Shown in pieces: positions 50,460 to 59,809 of a stretch of 64,000 nucleotides of DNA. The DNA is from Bordetella pseudohinzii (GTDB lineage: Bacteria > Pseudomonadota > Gammaproteobacteria > Burkholderiales > Burkholderiaceae_B): contig NZ_JHEP02000005.1 of assembly GCF_000657795.2 (NCBI RefSeq), positions 1 to 64,000 of the forward strand, written 5' to 3'. Position numbers and translations under genes: made by a program. Each line of letters opens with the position of its first letter. Within the stretch, counting starts at the first letter, position 1. The notes beneath the pieces were generated by a model, which worked only from the letters and a program-made list of their open reading frames with translations, made no database searches and had not been told where the DNA came from.

Positions 50460-52005
50460 TCGTCTCTGGATCGCGCTCGCCCTGCCTTTTTTTCTGGGCC
50501 TGGCGGCGAGCTGGATAATCGAAGCCTTGCTGCAGCCGCGTCCGCGGCCGCCCTGGCGCAGGCCTCTTGCCGCCAACCTGACCCATGCCGGCGTCTGGAT
50601 GCTGGCGTTTGCGCTCGAGGTCGCGCTGTTCCGGCGCCCCTATTTCGCCGTCGCCAACGTGCTGGCCATCGAGTTGGTGCTGGTGGTCGTGAGCTTGGCC
50701 AAATATCGCTCCCTGCAGGAGCCCTTTGTCTATCCCGATTTCGAGTATTTCGTGGATGCGATGCGGCATCCGCGTCTTTATTTGCCTTTCCTGGGGTGGG
50801 GCAGCTTGCTGGGCCTTTGCGCAGCATATGGCCTGGCCTTGTGGGCAGGCTTGAGTTTCGAGGTTTCCCTGCTGGAGCAAGTGCATGCCGACGCGTTGTA
50901 CGCAGCGGTGGCATTGCTGGCGCTGGCCGGCTTGGCGGTGGCAATCTCCGCAAGCCGACGACTGAATGTCGATTTCGAGGCTGGTGCCGATTTGCGCCGT
51001 CTGGGGTTGATCTCAGCGTTGTGGGCATATGGCCGGGCTGAGCGGCAACCGGCGGCTGAATTGAGTCAGCGGTCTCCTTTTGCCGCGGGTAGCCCGGTTC
51101 ACTTGCCGGAGGAACTGCCGGATCTGGTGAGTATCCAGAGCGAGTCGTTTTTCGATGTGCGCAATGCCTATCCCATTGTTAAAAAAGACGTATTGTCGGG
51201 ATTCGATGTGCTTTGCTCCGAGGCCTCGTTTCACGGCCCTCTCGAAGTAGCTGCGCGTGGTGCGAACACGGTGCGGAGTGAATTTGCCTTTTTATCTGGC
51301 CTAGCGCCTGATGCCTTGGGCGTACACCGTTACAATCCGTATCGTCGACTTGTCACGCGAGGTTTCCCAACTATTGCTTCTTATTTGCGCAGCCTGGGAT
51401 ATCGGACTGTCTGTGTGCATCCGTATCACCGCGAGTTTTATAGACGGGAGCGTGTGCTACCGCTGCTGGGATTCGATGAGTTCATCGGCATCGAGGCATT
51501 TGACGCGGCCCAAAAGGTTGGAGCCTATATTGGCGACGAGGCCGTAGGGCAGTACGTATCCACGCTGCTGCGTCGTGAAGACCGCAGGCCCATATATGTG
51601 CACGTCATTACCATGGAAAACCACGGTCCGTTGCATTGGGAGGAGGTCAGCGAAGCGGACGTTCATGCTCAGCTCGATGGCCCATTGCCTCAAGGGTGTG
51701 CGGATTTGGTTGCTTATGCTCGCCATTTGCGCAACGCCGACGCTATGTTTGTAACCTTGCGCCAGGTCTTGCTGAACAACGGCAGACTTGGTGGGCTATG
51801 TGTCTTTGGTGACCATGTGCCTATCATGCCCCAGGTCTATAAAGCCTTGGGCGAGGTCAGCGGCGCCACTTCTGCAGCTATTTGGGCTACGGATCGGGTC
51901 ACTGACGCCAGGGCCGGCGAGCGGCATGATCTCGATATCTCGGGGCTGGCCGTCCGATTTTTGACCTGTTTCCATTTGTTGTCACATTCTGACTCAGTTC
52001 GGTGA
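50452..52005 (+). CDS. LTA-synthase-like membrane sulfatase-fold protein
   Basis: A 517-residue protein with about five N-terminal transmembrane helices (1-165) and a periplasmic alkaline-phosphatase/sulfatase domain. The expected metal and nucleophile residues are present: Glu231 in SIQSES, Thr273 in GANTVRSEFAFLSG, the HPYHREFYRR pair and GDHVP at 453-457. This is the layout of lipoteichoic-acid synthases and phosphoglycerol or phosphoethanolamine transferases, so it may add a phosphate-linked group to a surface glycan. The GC content and codon use change within the gene: the first third is GC-rich, while sequence after about 51000 is richer in A/T, like the capsule genes that follow. The 8-bp overlap with the SDR gene suggests coupled expression. 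Confidence 0.82.
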   Translation: MLDRLWIALALPFFLGLAASWIIEALLQPRPRPPWRRPLAANLTHAGVWMLAFALEVALFRRPYFAVANVLAIELVLVVVSLAKYRSLQEPFVYPDFEYFVDAMRHPRLYLPFLGWGSLLGLCAAYGLALWAGLSFEVSLLEQVHADALYAAVALLALAGLAVAISASRRLNVDFEAGADLRRLGLISALWAYGRAERQPAAELSQRSPFAAGSPVHLPEELPDLVSIQSESFFDVRNAYPIVKKDVLSGFDVLCSEASFHGPLEVAARGANTVRSEFAFLSGLAPDALGVHRYNPYRRLVTRGFPTIASYLRSLGYRTVCVHPYHREFYRRERVLPLLGFDEFIGIEAFDAAQKVGAYIGDEAVGQYVSTLLRREDRRPIYVHVITMENHGPLHWEEVSEADVHAQLDGPLPQGCADLVAYARHLRNADAMFVTLRQVLLNNGRLGGLCVFGDHVPIMPQVYKALGEVSGATSAAIWATDRVTDARAGERHDLDISGLAVRFLTCFHLLSHSDSVR

Positions 52006-52217
52006 CCCAATAAATAGGGTGCCGAATGGCTTTCGCTGAGGGGGTGAAATACAATTTGGTCCGGCCGAAACGTGACAAAATATAAAATGATGTTTTGAAA
52101 TTCGTAAATCAGGGACTGAAAAGGTGACTGGGAATTCTTGCATTTTGAATATACAGTTGCAGGCAAGGGCGGCACTGGCGCTTGCCTCACTAAATGCGAC
52201 CTGGTAGTTGCTCAAAT
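52006..52217 (+). promoter_or_regulatory. AT-rich leader of the capsule locus
   Basis: The 212 bp before the export lipoprotein gene are much more AT-rich than the window. The best -10 is TATAAA at 52081-52086, with TTGGTC at 52056-52061 as a poor -35 at 19 bp. A stem AGGCAAG (52161-52167) and CTTGCCT (52181-52187) lies closer to the gene. No JUMPstart/ops element was found. The main capsule promoter probably lies here. Confidence 0.5.
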
Positions 52218-53411
52218 ATGAATATAAGAAATAACTTATCCAAGGTCCGCCTGATTTTTTCCGGTGTTCTTCTGGCGTTGGTATTGACGGGTTGCGGGAC
52301 CATGCCGGGCTGGCTGTCTGCCAGCGGTGCTAGTCGCGAACAGGTCATGGATAGCCGCGACAGCCGCCGTATTGAAGGCATTGAACTTGTCGATGTTAAC
52401 GATACTGTAGCGCGCAGGTTGGCTGCCAATAGAAAGCAGGAGAGATTTTCTGATCTTTTCCGTGCTGCTCCTTCCAATAATAATTATCTGATCGGCCCGG
52501 GCGACGTTATAGAAGTGTCGATTTGGGAGACGCCGCCAGCGGTATTGTTCGGCACGGCTGTTAATGGAGCGGGTTCCACTGCCAGTCCGGCCACCACAAA
52601 TATGGTGACCTTGCCTTCGCAAATGGTTTCTTCCCGAGGAACGATTACCGTGCCGTTTGCGGGGCATATATTCGTCCAGGGCCGCAGCACCCAGGAGATT
52701 GAGGCAGACGTTGCGAAGCGGCTGAACAAATTAGCGCATGAGCCTCAGGTCATGGTCAGGATAGTGCAGAACAACACTTCCAGCGTCACGGTCGTGGGTG
52801 AGGTGACAACCAGCACCTCGATGTCTTTGACGCCCAAAGGCGAACGTCTGCTGGATGCCCTGGCGGCAGGTGGAGGCGTCAAGCAGCCCGTTAATCGCAT
52901 GTCAGTGCAATTGTCCCGGGAGAACGTGACTGCGACCATGCCCTTGGATTTGGTAATTCGGGACCCCCGGCAGAACGTCATGCTGAAGCCAGGTGATGTC
53001 ATTACGGCTTTGTTCCAGCCGCAGAGTTTCTCCGTGCTCGGCGCCACAGGGAAGAACGAAGAAATTGCCTTTGAAGCGCAAGGCATTTCCCTGGCGCAGG
53101 CTTTGGCGCGCTCAGGCGGTCTGAATGACAATCGGGCCGATGCGCGCGGGGTATTTATATTCCGTTTCGAAGATCCGAAACTGATCGATATGCCGGATGG
53201 CACCCCGCGTCAGGATGCGGCATTGGTGCCCGTTGTGTATCAGATCGACTTGCGCGATCCCGCGGCCTTTTTCGTAACGCAGAATTTCCCGGTTCAGGAC
53301 AGAGACGTCATTTACGTGTCCAACTCGCCCGCGGCTGAGTTCGACAAATTCCTGAGGTTGATAGTGTCGGTCGCCGTGCCTACGGTGACGCTTAACAGGA
53401 CGTTCGATTGA
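52218..53411 (+). CDS. wza: Capsule export outer-membrane lipoprotein (Wza/VexA-like)
   Basis: A 397-residue polysaccharide export protein. The signal peptide ends in the lipobox LTGC with Cys26 as the lipidated residue. The Poly_export/SLBB parts include YLIGPGDVIEVSIWETPP, TVPFAGHIFVQGRSTQEIEADVAKRLNK and VTVVGEVTTSTSM. It should form the outer-membrane gate through which the capsule leaves, as VexA/CtrA/Wza do. The start ATG at 52218 gives a signal peptide of normal length. The C-terminal end has a short amphipathic segment as in Wza. Confidence 0.92.
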   Translation: MNIRNNLSKVRLIFSGVLLALVLTGCGTMPGWLSASGASREQVMDSRDSRRIEGIELVDVNDTVARRLAANRKQERFSDLFRAAPSNNNYLIGPGDVIEVSIWETPPAVLFGTAVNGAGSTASPATTNMVTLPSQMVSSRGTITVPFAGHIFVQGRSTQEIEADVAKRLNKLAHEPQVMVRIVQNNTSSVTVVGEVTTSTSMSLTPKGERLLDALAAGGGVKQPVNRMSVQLSRENVTATMPLDLVIRDPRQNVMLKPGDVITALFQPQSFSVLGATGKNEEIAFEAQGISLAQALARSGGLNDNRADARGVFIFRFEDPKLIDMPDGTPRQDAALVPVVYQIDLRDPAAFFVTQNFPVQDRDVIYVSNSPAAEFDKFLRLIVSVAVPTVTLNRTFD

Positions 53412-53450
53412 CTCATCCGCTTAGGTTTCCACGTGTGACCTGGAGGCTGC

Positions 53451-54236
53451 ATGGCTAAACCGCGCAGTCCCTTGGCAGTCACTCTTTCAGTCTGGGAAGC
53501 GTTGTTCCTGCGGGAGGCGCTTGACCGCCTGTTCGATATGCGGGCTGCGTGGTTCTGGTTGTTGATGGAGCCCGTCCTACACATCGGCTTTATTGCCTTT
53601 GTTTTCTCGGCCATCCGGATACACACCGTCGGCGGCATCGATATTGCGGTCTGGATCATCGTCGGAATGCTGGCTTTTTTCCTGTTTCGCCGGACAGCAG
53701 TGCAGGTGACATATGCGCCTGAATCCAACCAGCCGCTTTTCGCCTACCGTCAAGTGAAACCCTTCGATGTCTCCCTTGTTCGAGCGGGCTTGGAAGCGTT
53801 TCTCATGGTGTTGGTGTCGGCGGCGATCTTGGGCGGCGCGGCTTTGCTGGGACATGAGACTTTTCCGCGGGATCCATTACTGGTGGCAGTCGCCCTATCG
53901 GGGCTGTGGCTGTATGGCCTTGGATATGGACTCGTGGCTTCGGTGCTCATGGAGCTGGTGCCTGAAACGGAACATATCCTCAAGTTGATCATGTTGCCGT
54001 TGTATCTCATCTCCGGCGTCATCATGCCGCTGATATCGGTTCCCCAGCCATACCGCGATTGGTTGATGCTCAATCCGATTGCACATGGATTGGAGCTTGT
54101 GCGCTTGGGATTTGTTCCTTACTACCATGTCGTGCCCGGGACGAGCATGGGATATTTGTACGGATGGGCAGGAGGCAGCGTTCTGCTGGGTTTGTTGCTG
54201 TATCGCCGTTTTGCCTTGGAGCTGGTGACGAAATGA
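53451..54236 (+). CDS. kpsM: Capsule ABC exporter permease (KpsM-like)
   Basis: A 261-residue ABC-2 type permease with about six helices. It has the features of KpsM/CtrC/VexB: an N-terminal cytoplasmic segment, VLHIGFIAFVFSAIR, a RRTAVQVTY loop, and LMLNPIAHGLELVRLGFVPYYH near the end. Together with the ATPase it pumps finished lipid-linked polysaccharide across the inner membrane. The stop overlaps the kpsT start as ATGA. Confidence 0.93.
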   Translation: MAKPRSPLAVTLSVWEALFLREALDRLFDMRAAWFWLLMEPVLHIGFIAFVFSAIRIHTVGGIDIAVWIIVGMLAFFLFRRTAVQVTYAPESNQPLFAYRQVKPFDVSLVRAGLEAFLMVLVSAAILGGAALLGHETFPRDPLLVAVALSGLWLYGLGYGLVASVLMELVPETEHILKLIMLPLYLISGVIMPLISVPQPYRDWLMLNPIAHGLELVRLGFVPYYHVVPGTSMGYLYGWAGGSVLLGLLLYRRFALELVTK

Positions 54237-54898
54237 TAGTCGTCCAGGATGTCTACAAACGCTACAAGACCGAGCATGGCGTCGGTAAATGGGTATTGCG
54301 CGGGGTGGATCTGACCATTCCCAAGAACCATAACGTCGGCCTGATCGGATCAAACGGCGCGGGCAAGTCGACGCTCCTCAGATTGATCGGCGGTGTCGAT
54401 CATCCCAGCCGAGGGCATGTGGAACGTCATTGCAGAGTGTCATGGCCGATGGGGCAGGGCGGGCTGGAAGGCACATTGACGGGACGGCAGAACGCAAAGT
54501 TCGTTTGCAGGGTCCATGGGCATCACGCCGATCTTGCCGAGAAACTGGATTTCATCCTCGACTTCTCGGAGCTCAGGTCTGCATTCGATGAACCGGTGAC
54601 GACCTACTCCAGCGGGATGCGTTCGAGATTGCAGTTCGCCCTATCGCTGGCCTTCGATTTTGATGTCTATATCTCCGACGAGGTCACGGCTGCAGGCGAC
54701 GCTGCTTTTCGAAAAAAGGCAGCGGACGCATTTGAGAGCATGGTGAACCGCGCAGGCCTCATCATGGTGTCTCATGATGAAAGTACGCTGAAGGAATTCT
54801 GCCGGTCTGGGGTATGGATCAATGAAGGCCGGGCATATTGGTTCGATCAAATCGATGATGCCCTGGCTGCCTATAAAGATTCTATTTTGAAAAAATGA
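54233..54898 (+). CDS. kpsT: Capsule ABC exporter ATPase (KpsT-like)
   Basis: A 221-residue ABC ATPase. Walker A is GSNGAGKST at 39-47; the signature is the YSSGMRSRL variant typical of polysaccharide exporters of the KpsT type; Walker B is DVYISDEVTAAGD; the H-loop is VSHDE. The start overlaps kpsM and the end overlaps the next gene by 4 bp. Confidence 0.94.
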   Translation: MIVVQDVYKRYKTEHGVGKWVLRGVDLTIPKNHNVGLIGSNGAGKSTLLRLIGGVDHPSRGHVERHCRVSWPMGQGGLEGTLTGRQNAKFVCRVHGHHADLAEKLDFILDFSELRSAFDEPVTTYSSGMRSRLQFALSLAFDFDVYISDEVTAAGDAAFRKKAADAFESMVNRAGLIMVSHDESTLKEFCRSGVWINEGRAYWFDQIDDALAAYKDSILKK

Positions 54899-56064
54899 TG
54901 GAAAACAAGATCAAGGGTGAGGGGCAGTCTGCCAGCTCCGGCAAGGGCGAGAGCGCGGTCAGATCGTGGTATTCACCAGTACGCCTTTTCAAGCGATTGC
55001 GGCAATTGACCATGATCCTGGCTTTGCTGGCCATCGCTTATTGGCTGCTGCTAGCGTCGGATCGATACGTTTCGGAGGCCAATGTCATCATACGCAAGAC
55101 CGACTCGATAAGCCTTCCCGCTTTTGATCTGTCTATGCTGACTTCCGGCGTAAGCCCTGTGAGCCGGACTGACCAGTTGCTTCTGCGTGATTACCTGATG
55201 TCGGTGGACATGCTTAAGAAGTTGGACAGTCAACTGGACTTGCGCGAGCACTACAGTAATTCCGCCAAGGACTTGATTTCGCGGATGTGGTTCAAGGATG
55301 CATCGATCGAATGGTTCTATCGGTATTACCAATCGATGGTCAGTATCGACTACGACGACTTCGCCGGCATCTTGCGCATCAGGGTCCAGGCCTATGAACC
55401 GGAAATGGCCTACGCCATTGCCAGCAAACTGGTTGCGGATGGCGAGGAGTACATGAACCAGTTGGGACATGAGATGGCCGAGGCGCAGGTGGGCTTCCTG
55501 AACAGCCAAGTCGGCCAGGCGCAGCAGCGCCTCGAGACCGCCAGCCAGACCTTGTTGAATTTCCAGAACAGGCAAGGACTGCTGTCGCCCCAGGCAACCG
55601 CCGAAAGTCTGAATGCCATTGTCGCGACGCTGGAGACCCAACGAGCGCAGTTGCAGATGCAGCTGGCGTCGTTGCCCAAGACGTTGAGCCGCGACCATCC
55701 CAGCATCGTGATGCTGAAGCAATCGCTCGCGGCGGTCGACCGGCAGATCGCGGCTGAGCGCGCCAAGCTTGCCACCCCTGCGGGGAACACGCTTAACGTC
55801 TCAGTGGAAGAGTTCCAGCGGCTGCAGATGCAAGTGCAATTTGCCCAGGATCTGTACAAGTCTTCCCTTGTGGCCCTTGAAAAGGGCCGCAATGATGCCA
55901 CTCGCATGTTGGAAAAAGTGTCGGTGTTGCAATCACCCACTTCGCCGGAGTATCCGATGGAGCCGCGCAGATTCTATAACGCGCTGATCACCCTGTTGAT
56001 AGCTTGCATGGTCGTGGGGATCCTCAAGCTGCTCGAGAGCATTGTGTTGGATCACGTCGATTGA
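54895..56064 (+). CDS. kpsE: Inner-membrane capsule export protein (KpsE-like)
   Basis: A 389-residue polysaccharide co-polymerase-type protein. One transmembrane helix near 38-55 is followed by a long periplasmic part with coiled coil (about 185-330: QVGFLNSQVGQAQQRLETASQTLLNFQNRQ) and a second helix near 365-385. This is the KpsE/CtrB/VexD/BexC layout, which bridges the ABC exporter and the outer-membrane channel. The start is ATG 54895, overlapping kpsT; a second ATG follows at 54898. Confidence 0.9.
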   Translation: MMENKIKGEGQSASSGKGESAVRSWYSPVRLFKRLRQLTMILALLAIAYWLLLASDRYVSEANVIIRKTDSISLPAFDLSMLTSGVSPVSRTDQLLLRDYLMSVDMLKKLDSQLDLREHYSNSAKDLISRMWFKDASIEWFYRYYQSMVSIDYDDFAGILRIRVQAYEPEMAYAIASKLVADGEEYMNQLGHEMAEAQVGFLNSQVGQAQQRLETASQTLLNFQNRQGLLSPQATAESLNAIVATLETQRAQLQMQLASLPKTLSRDHPSIVMLKQSLAAVDRQIAAERAKLATPAGNTLNVSVEEFQRLQMQVQFAQDLYKSSLVALEKGRNDATRMLEKVSVLQSPTSPEYPMEPRRFYNALITLLIACMVVGILKLLESIVLDHVD

Positions 56065-56129
56065 CGTCATCGGGAGTGATGTCGCCGTGATCACACAAAC
56101 GGAATAGAAAACAGATAGGAATCGATACG

Positions 56130-58316
56130 GTGGAGAACAGCACCATAAGCTTGCCCAAATGGGACGGGGCCCCAGGCGCCGGGACCATCGAAGAGCTACA
56201 GCAAGAAAATGCTTTGCTTTTCGAGCAACTGCACGTGCTGCAGGAAGAGCTGGAGTTGCGCGCGGCTGCGTCCGCGGCCAAGCAGGCTGGTGTACCGGTT
56301 ACGGTACTGCAGTTCGTGGATGAACAGACGCCCGAGGTGATTGCTGAAAATCTTCGCTACCGGGCTGCCTTGGATGCTCGCCAGGAGATGCGCAGACTGG
56401 AGTCGCAGCAGGCTCTGGCAGATCGGTTGGGATCGATCCTCTTGGAGGGGTCCGAGTCGCTGTCTTCCATGTTCGGTATACCCGGACGCCTGATGAACGT
56501 ATGGCGCAGGGAGCGGAAAAAACTTCCTCCCAAGGAGTACGGGGGCAAGAGTTTTGAAAAGGTGCTGGCTGCCTACCAGGAGGGCGGTCTTCAGGCCGTC
56601 GAGCAACTGCTTGCAAGCGTGACGACGTCGTCGGCCATACAGGCGAATGCCTGGACTGCGGTAGCGCGGAGCCTGATGCATAGTGACCCGACAGGAGCCG
56701 TGGAATTCGCCCGTCGCGCCTGCGCGCTGGAGCCGCAGCCTTTCCGATTCAAGTGGTTGGCATTTCGCTTGTACGAGGCGGGCTCCGTTGTTGAGGCGGA
56801 GGCCCTGCTGGATGCCTTGCCCGCGAACACGCCATTCAGCGACTCTGAGGAGCGTCTTGCCAGTCGTGCGCGATACGAAGCAAAAGCCGCGCGCCTGAAC
56901 GAGGCACGCAAGCAGCTCAATTACTCAGAGCGCCGCCGTCAGATCGAGGAGCGCTTCAAGGCGCTTGACCAATGTATCCGCGAGCAGGCCGAACTTATCG
57001 CTGAGTGCGGCCGCACTATTGATAGCCTTAAACGCATACAGGCAGAGCTCGAGCTCGAACGAAATGCGGTTGCCGAACGGCATGCAGAAAAGTCCTCCCT
57101 CGCGGCCGATCGTGGGGGTGTTATCGATGCCCTTGAGAAGAAAATTGTTCACCTGGAGTCCGAATGCGCGGAGTGGAGGCGTCGCGACGCCGAGCATATC
57201 CAGCAACGTTCCGGACAACAGGAGTTGATCGAGTCGCTACGACGGACCCAGGTGGCTCTGGAAGAGCAGAATGCCAGCTTGCATGAACAGTATTCCGAAC
57301 AGATGGAGCTGGCGGCAGCGCGCGGGCACATCGCTGGCAAACCGCTCTCGCGGGCTCTCGGACTCGAAACCGAAGATATCTCCCTTGAATCCTTGAGGAA
57401 TTGCTGGACCCTTCAGGAAGAACCGGTTTGTGTCGAGGTCGCGTCAGGAGAGGAGGTCGATATCGCATTGACCGCTGCCCGCGAGCATGTCACTCGTCTG
57501 CTGCGCGCGCGCGCCGTGCAGATACAGGCCCAACAGGAAGCCCATCTGACAAGCTTGGCGCAGCAGCTAGCCTCCTTGGAGAAGGAGCATGCGGCCTTGC
57601 TTCAGCGGCAAGCGGCCCAGTCGAGATTGATGGCAGTACGCGACCAGGACATCCATGCTTTGCGGGTAAGCGTCGCGCGACACGAAGCCGACAGGACGGC
57701 ACTGCTGGAGGCGCATGCTGGACGAGTATCCGATCTTTCGCAGCTTGTGCGCAAGGTCGAGGGCAGGGCGGTTAAGCTGGAAGAAGTAAATGCCAGCCTT
57801 CAGCAGCAGCTTGCAGAGTGCGAAGAGCGTATACGCGAGCGTGAACGAGCCATAGATCTGCTGAAGGGAGAACTGCTGCGCCAGGAAGAGGTGCGCCGGG
57901 CACTTCTTGCAGAGAACGAAGAGCAACAACAGTCCATTCTCGAGCGTAATCGGTTGGTCGAGCAGATACAGACCCTGCAAGCAACGATGGAGCAAGAGCT
58001 TTCGGGAACGCGCGTCCGCGCCGATGAGCAAGGACGATTCATTGTTGAGCGTGACAGGGTCATCGAGGCGTACAAGGTGGCCGAGGCGCAATGGGAGCGG
58101 GATAAGACCGGTTTGATCGAGCAGGTCTCTGAGCAGGCGGCGCTTGCGGACGAGCGGGGCAAGCGTATTGGCGTGCTGGAAGAGCAACTCGAGCTTCGGC
58201 AAGCCATGAGTTCGGAGCTTTCCAGCCGTCAGGAAGGCATGCATGAGGAGTTGGTCCGGGCGGAAGCTCAGATCGATTTCATCAAAGACATGCTGCTTAG
58301 AGGGTCCCGGCCGTGA
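56130..58316 (+). CDS. Large coiled-coil protein of unknown function in the capsule operon
   Basis: A 728-residue soluble protein that I do not recognise. After a short polar start, residues 20-55 are helical and Glu-rich; 140-275 form TPR-like helix pairs (WTAVARSLMHSDPTGAVEFARRACALEP, LAFRLYEAGSVVEAEALLDALP); 285-728 are nearly all predicted coiled coil. Within the coil a loose motif of the form (L/V)xxxRGxxIxxLE recurs, for example SLAADRGGVIDALEKKI and AALADERGKRIGVLEEQL. No signal peptide, membrane helix or catalytic motif is seen. The start is GTG at 56130 with AGGA upstream. The stop overlaps the next start (GTGA), so it is translated with the methyltransferase. A scaffold or length-ruler role is possible but not shown. 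Confidence 0.8.
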   Translation: MENSTISLPKWDGAPGAGTIEELQQENALLFEQLHVLQEELELRAAASAAKQAGVPVTVLQFVDEQTPEVIAENLRYRAALDARQEMRRLESQQALADRLGSILLEGSESLSSMFGIPGRLMNVWRRERKKLPPKEYGGKSFEKVLAAYQEGGLQAVEQLLASVTTSSAIQANAWTAVARSLMHSDPTGAVEFARRACALEPQPFRFKWLAFRLYEAGSVVEAEALLDALPANTPFSDSEERLASRARYEAKAARLNEARKQLNYSERRRQIEERFKALDQCIREQAELIAECGRTIDSLKRIQAELELERNAVAERHAEKSSLAADRGGVIDALEKKIVHLESECAEWRRRDAEHIQQRSGQQELIESLRRTQVALEEQNASLHEQYSEQMELAAARGHIAGKPLSRALGLETEDISLESLRNCWTLQEEPVCVEVASGEEVDIALTAAREHVTRLLRARAVQIQAQQEAHLTSLAQQLASLEKEHAALLQRQAAQSRLMAVRDQDIHALRVSVARHEADRTALLEAHAGRVSDLSQLVRKVEGRAVKLEEVNASLQQQLAECEERIRERERAIDLLKGELLRQEEVRRALLAENEEQQQSILERNRLVEQIQTLQATMEQELSGTRVRADEQGRFIVERDRVIEAYKVAEAQWERDKTGLIEQVSEQAALADERGKRIGVLEEQLELRQAMSSELSSRQEGMHEELVRAEAQIDFIKDMLLRGSRP

Positions 58317-59809
58317 AACCCGCATTCGGCGTGAAGCGCCGTAAATCGCGTCTTCGCAAAGTCGTGTTGCGCGACTCGATGGCGATGAGTGTCGATGTGG
58401 CGCCAACGGCCGCCATCATCCCTTACGACGAGACACTGCTGGAGCGTGCCAAGACACAGTGGCAGTTTGGGGACTGGGCCAGCCTTGCCAACATGGATCG
58501 TGCCCTCATGCAGCATCACCCTGAACGCGCGAACCTGGCTTTGTTCGCTGCGGCCGGCCAGTTCCAGGTCGGCACAGTGGAAAACGCAAGGCAGTACGTC
58601 CACCTGGCTCAGGAATGGGGATGCGGTGGCGAGCAACTGATTCGGGTGTTGGCTGCCGGCGTGCACAATAGCCTGGGGCGTGCCGCGGCTCGTGGCGGGA
58701 TGACCAAACGTGCCGCGGAACACTTCACGGCGGCGGTAAAGGTTGGCACGCCGGGCACGGATGTCGGGCTCGTGTCGCGTGCGCGGCTGACCGAGCAATT
58801 TGCCCAGCTGGGCATGGATATGCCGGCCGTCGAGGTCAAGGAGGAGACGGCGAAACAGGTCGTCGCGCCATTTGGTGTTCACAGAGTGCCGGGAGCCTCA
58901 CCCATCGCGGTCGATCTATTGCTGGCTGATAGCGAGGGTGGCCGTGAGCGCGCCCTCGCTGCGTTTCGCACATCGTTTGCCGATATCCCCTCTGCCGAAG
59001 GTCTGCCCGGTATGGCTTTTGCACAGGCCGAACACAGAGGAAGAAAATTTCATTTCGTTCATCTTGCTGGAGATCTCGTTCCCTCCAAAATGGCCGAACG
59101 TGGACAGTTCCATGAGCATGGCTATCTTAACCTGCTTGCTCGTCTGCATCAGCCAGGAAAGATCATCGTCGATGGCGGGTCTGGCATCGGCACCCACGCC
59201 GTGTTCTTTGCTGGCGTGCTAGGAGCGCCAGTGATCGCCTTCGAACCTCAATCATTCAACTATCGGTGCTTGCTTGCCAACGTTCATTTGAATGAGGTGG
59301 TGGACAAGGTCGACCTCCGTCAAGTGGCGTTGGCAGGGGAGCCAGGCCGAATCGCCCTGGCTCAGGTGGTCGCTGGAGACTTTGGTTCTTTCAGCTCGCA
59401 AGCTGAACGTCTGGCGCGGGCTGATAACAAAGGCCTGGACGCGAGTCGTTTCGAAATTTCCGCTTCCACGTTGAATGCCGAATTACAGGGATATGCCAGC
59501 GCGATTTCCATCATTAAGCTCGACGTGGAAGGCCAGGAGCTAGACGTCCTGCGGGGCGCCACAACGATCATTGCGCAGAGCCTGCCGGTCATCGCGGTGG
59601 AGTGCTCGACGCGCTCACAGTACGAGAACACCAAGCTTTTGTTGGCAGCCTTCGATTACTTCGTCATAGATTCGACCAATTCCAGGCCGACCTTTATTTT
59701 CCTGACGCGCAGGAATCCGCATCATATTCAGATGCTCTCGAAGTACCTGGAGATGTCGTCCGTGGGCAAGTTCTCATCGAATACCAATTTTAACGACGCA
59801 AAATCATGA
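58313..59809 (+). CDS. FkbM-type methyltransferase with an N-terminal TPR-like domain
   Basis: A 498-residue protein. Residues about 35-165 are helix pairs resembling TPR ([43 protein letters not shown]). Residues about 270-450 are an FkbM family SAM-dependent methyltransferase: [16 protein letters not shown] is the SAM loop, APVIAFEPQ the acidic strand and [17 protein letters not shown] the hallmark FkbM motif. It probably O-methylates a sugar of the capsule. The GTG start at 58313 overlaps the preceding stop, and the stop overlaps wecB. Confidence 0.85.
   Translation: MKPAFGVKRRKSRLRKVVLRDSMAMSVDVAPTAAIIPYDETLLERAKTQWQFGDWASLANMDRALMQHHPERANLALFAAAGQFQVGTVENARQYVHLAQEWGCGGEQLIRVLAAGVHNSLGRAAARGGMTKRAAEHFTAAVKVGTPGTDVGLVSRARLTEQFAQLGMDMPAVEVKEETAKQVVAPFGVHRVPGASPIAVDLLLADSEGGRERALAAFRTSFADIPSAEGLPGMAFAQAEHRGRKFHFVHLAGDLVPSKMAERGQFHEHGYLNLLARLHQPGKIIVDGGSGIGTHAVFFAGVLGAPVIAFEPQSFNYRCLLANVHLNEVVDKVDLRQVALAGEPGRIALAQVVAGDFGSFSSQAERLARADNKGLDASRFEISASTLNAELQGYASAISIIKLDVEGQELDVLRGATTIIAQSLPVIAVECSTRSQYENTKLLLAAFDYFVIDSTNSRPTFIFLTRRNPHHIQMLSKYLEMSSVGKFSSNTNFNDAKS

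Noticed and set aside
52006-52217. JUMPstart/ops element upstream of the capsule genes
   Set aside because: The GGCGGTAG core is absent; the nearest GGCGG lies in an unrelated context.
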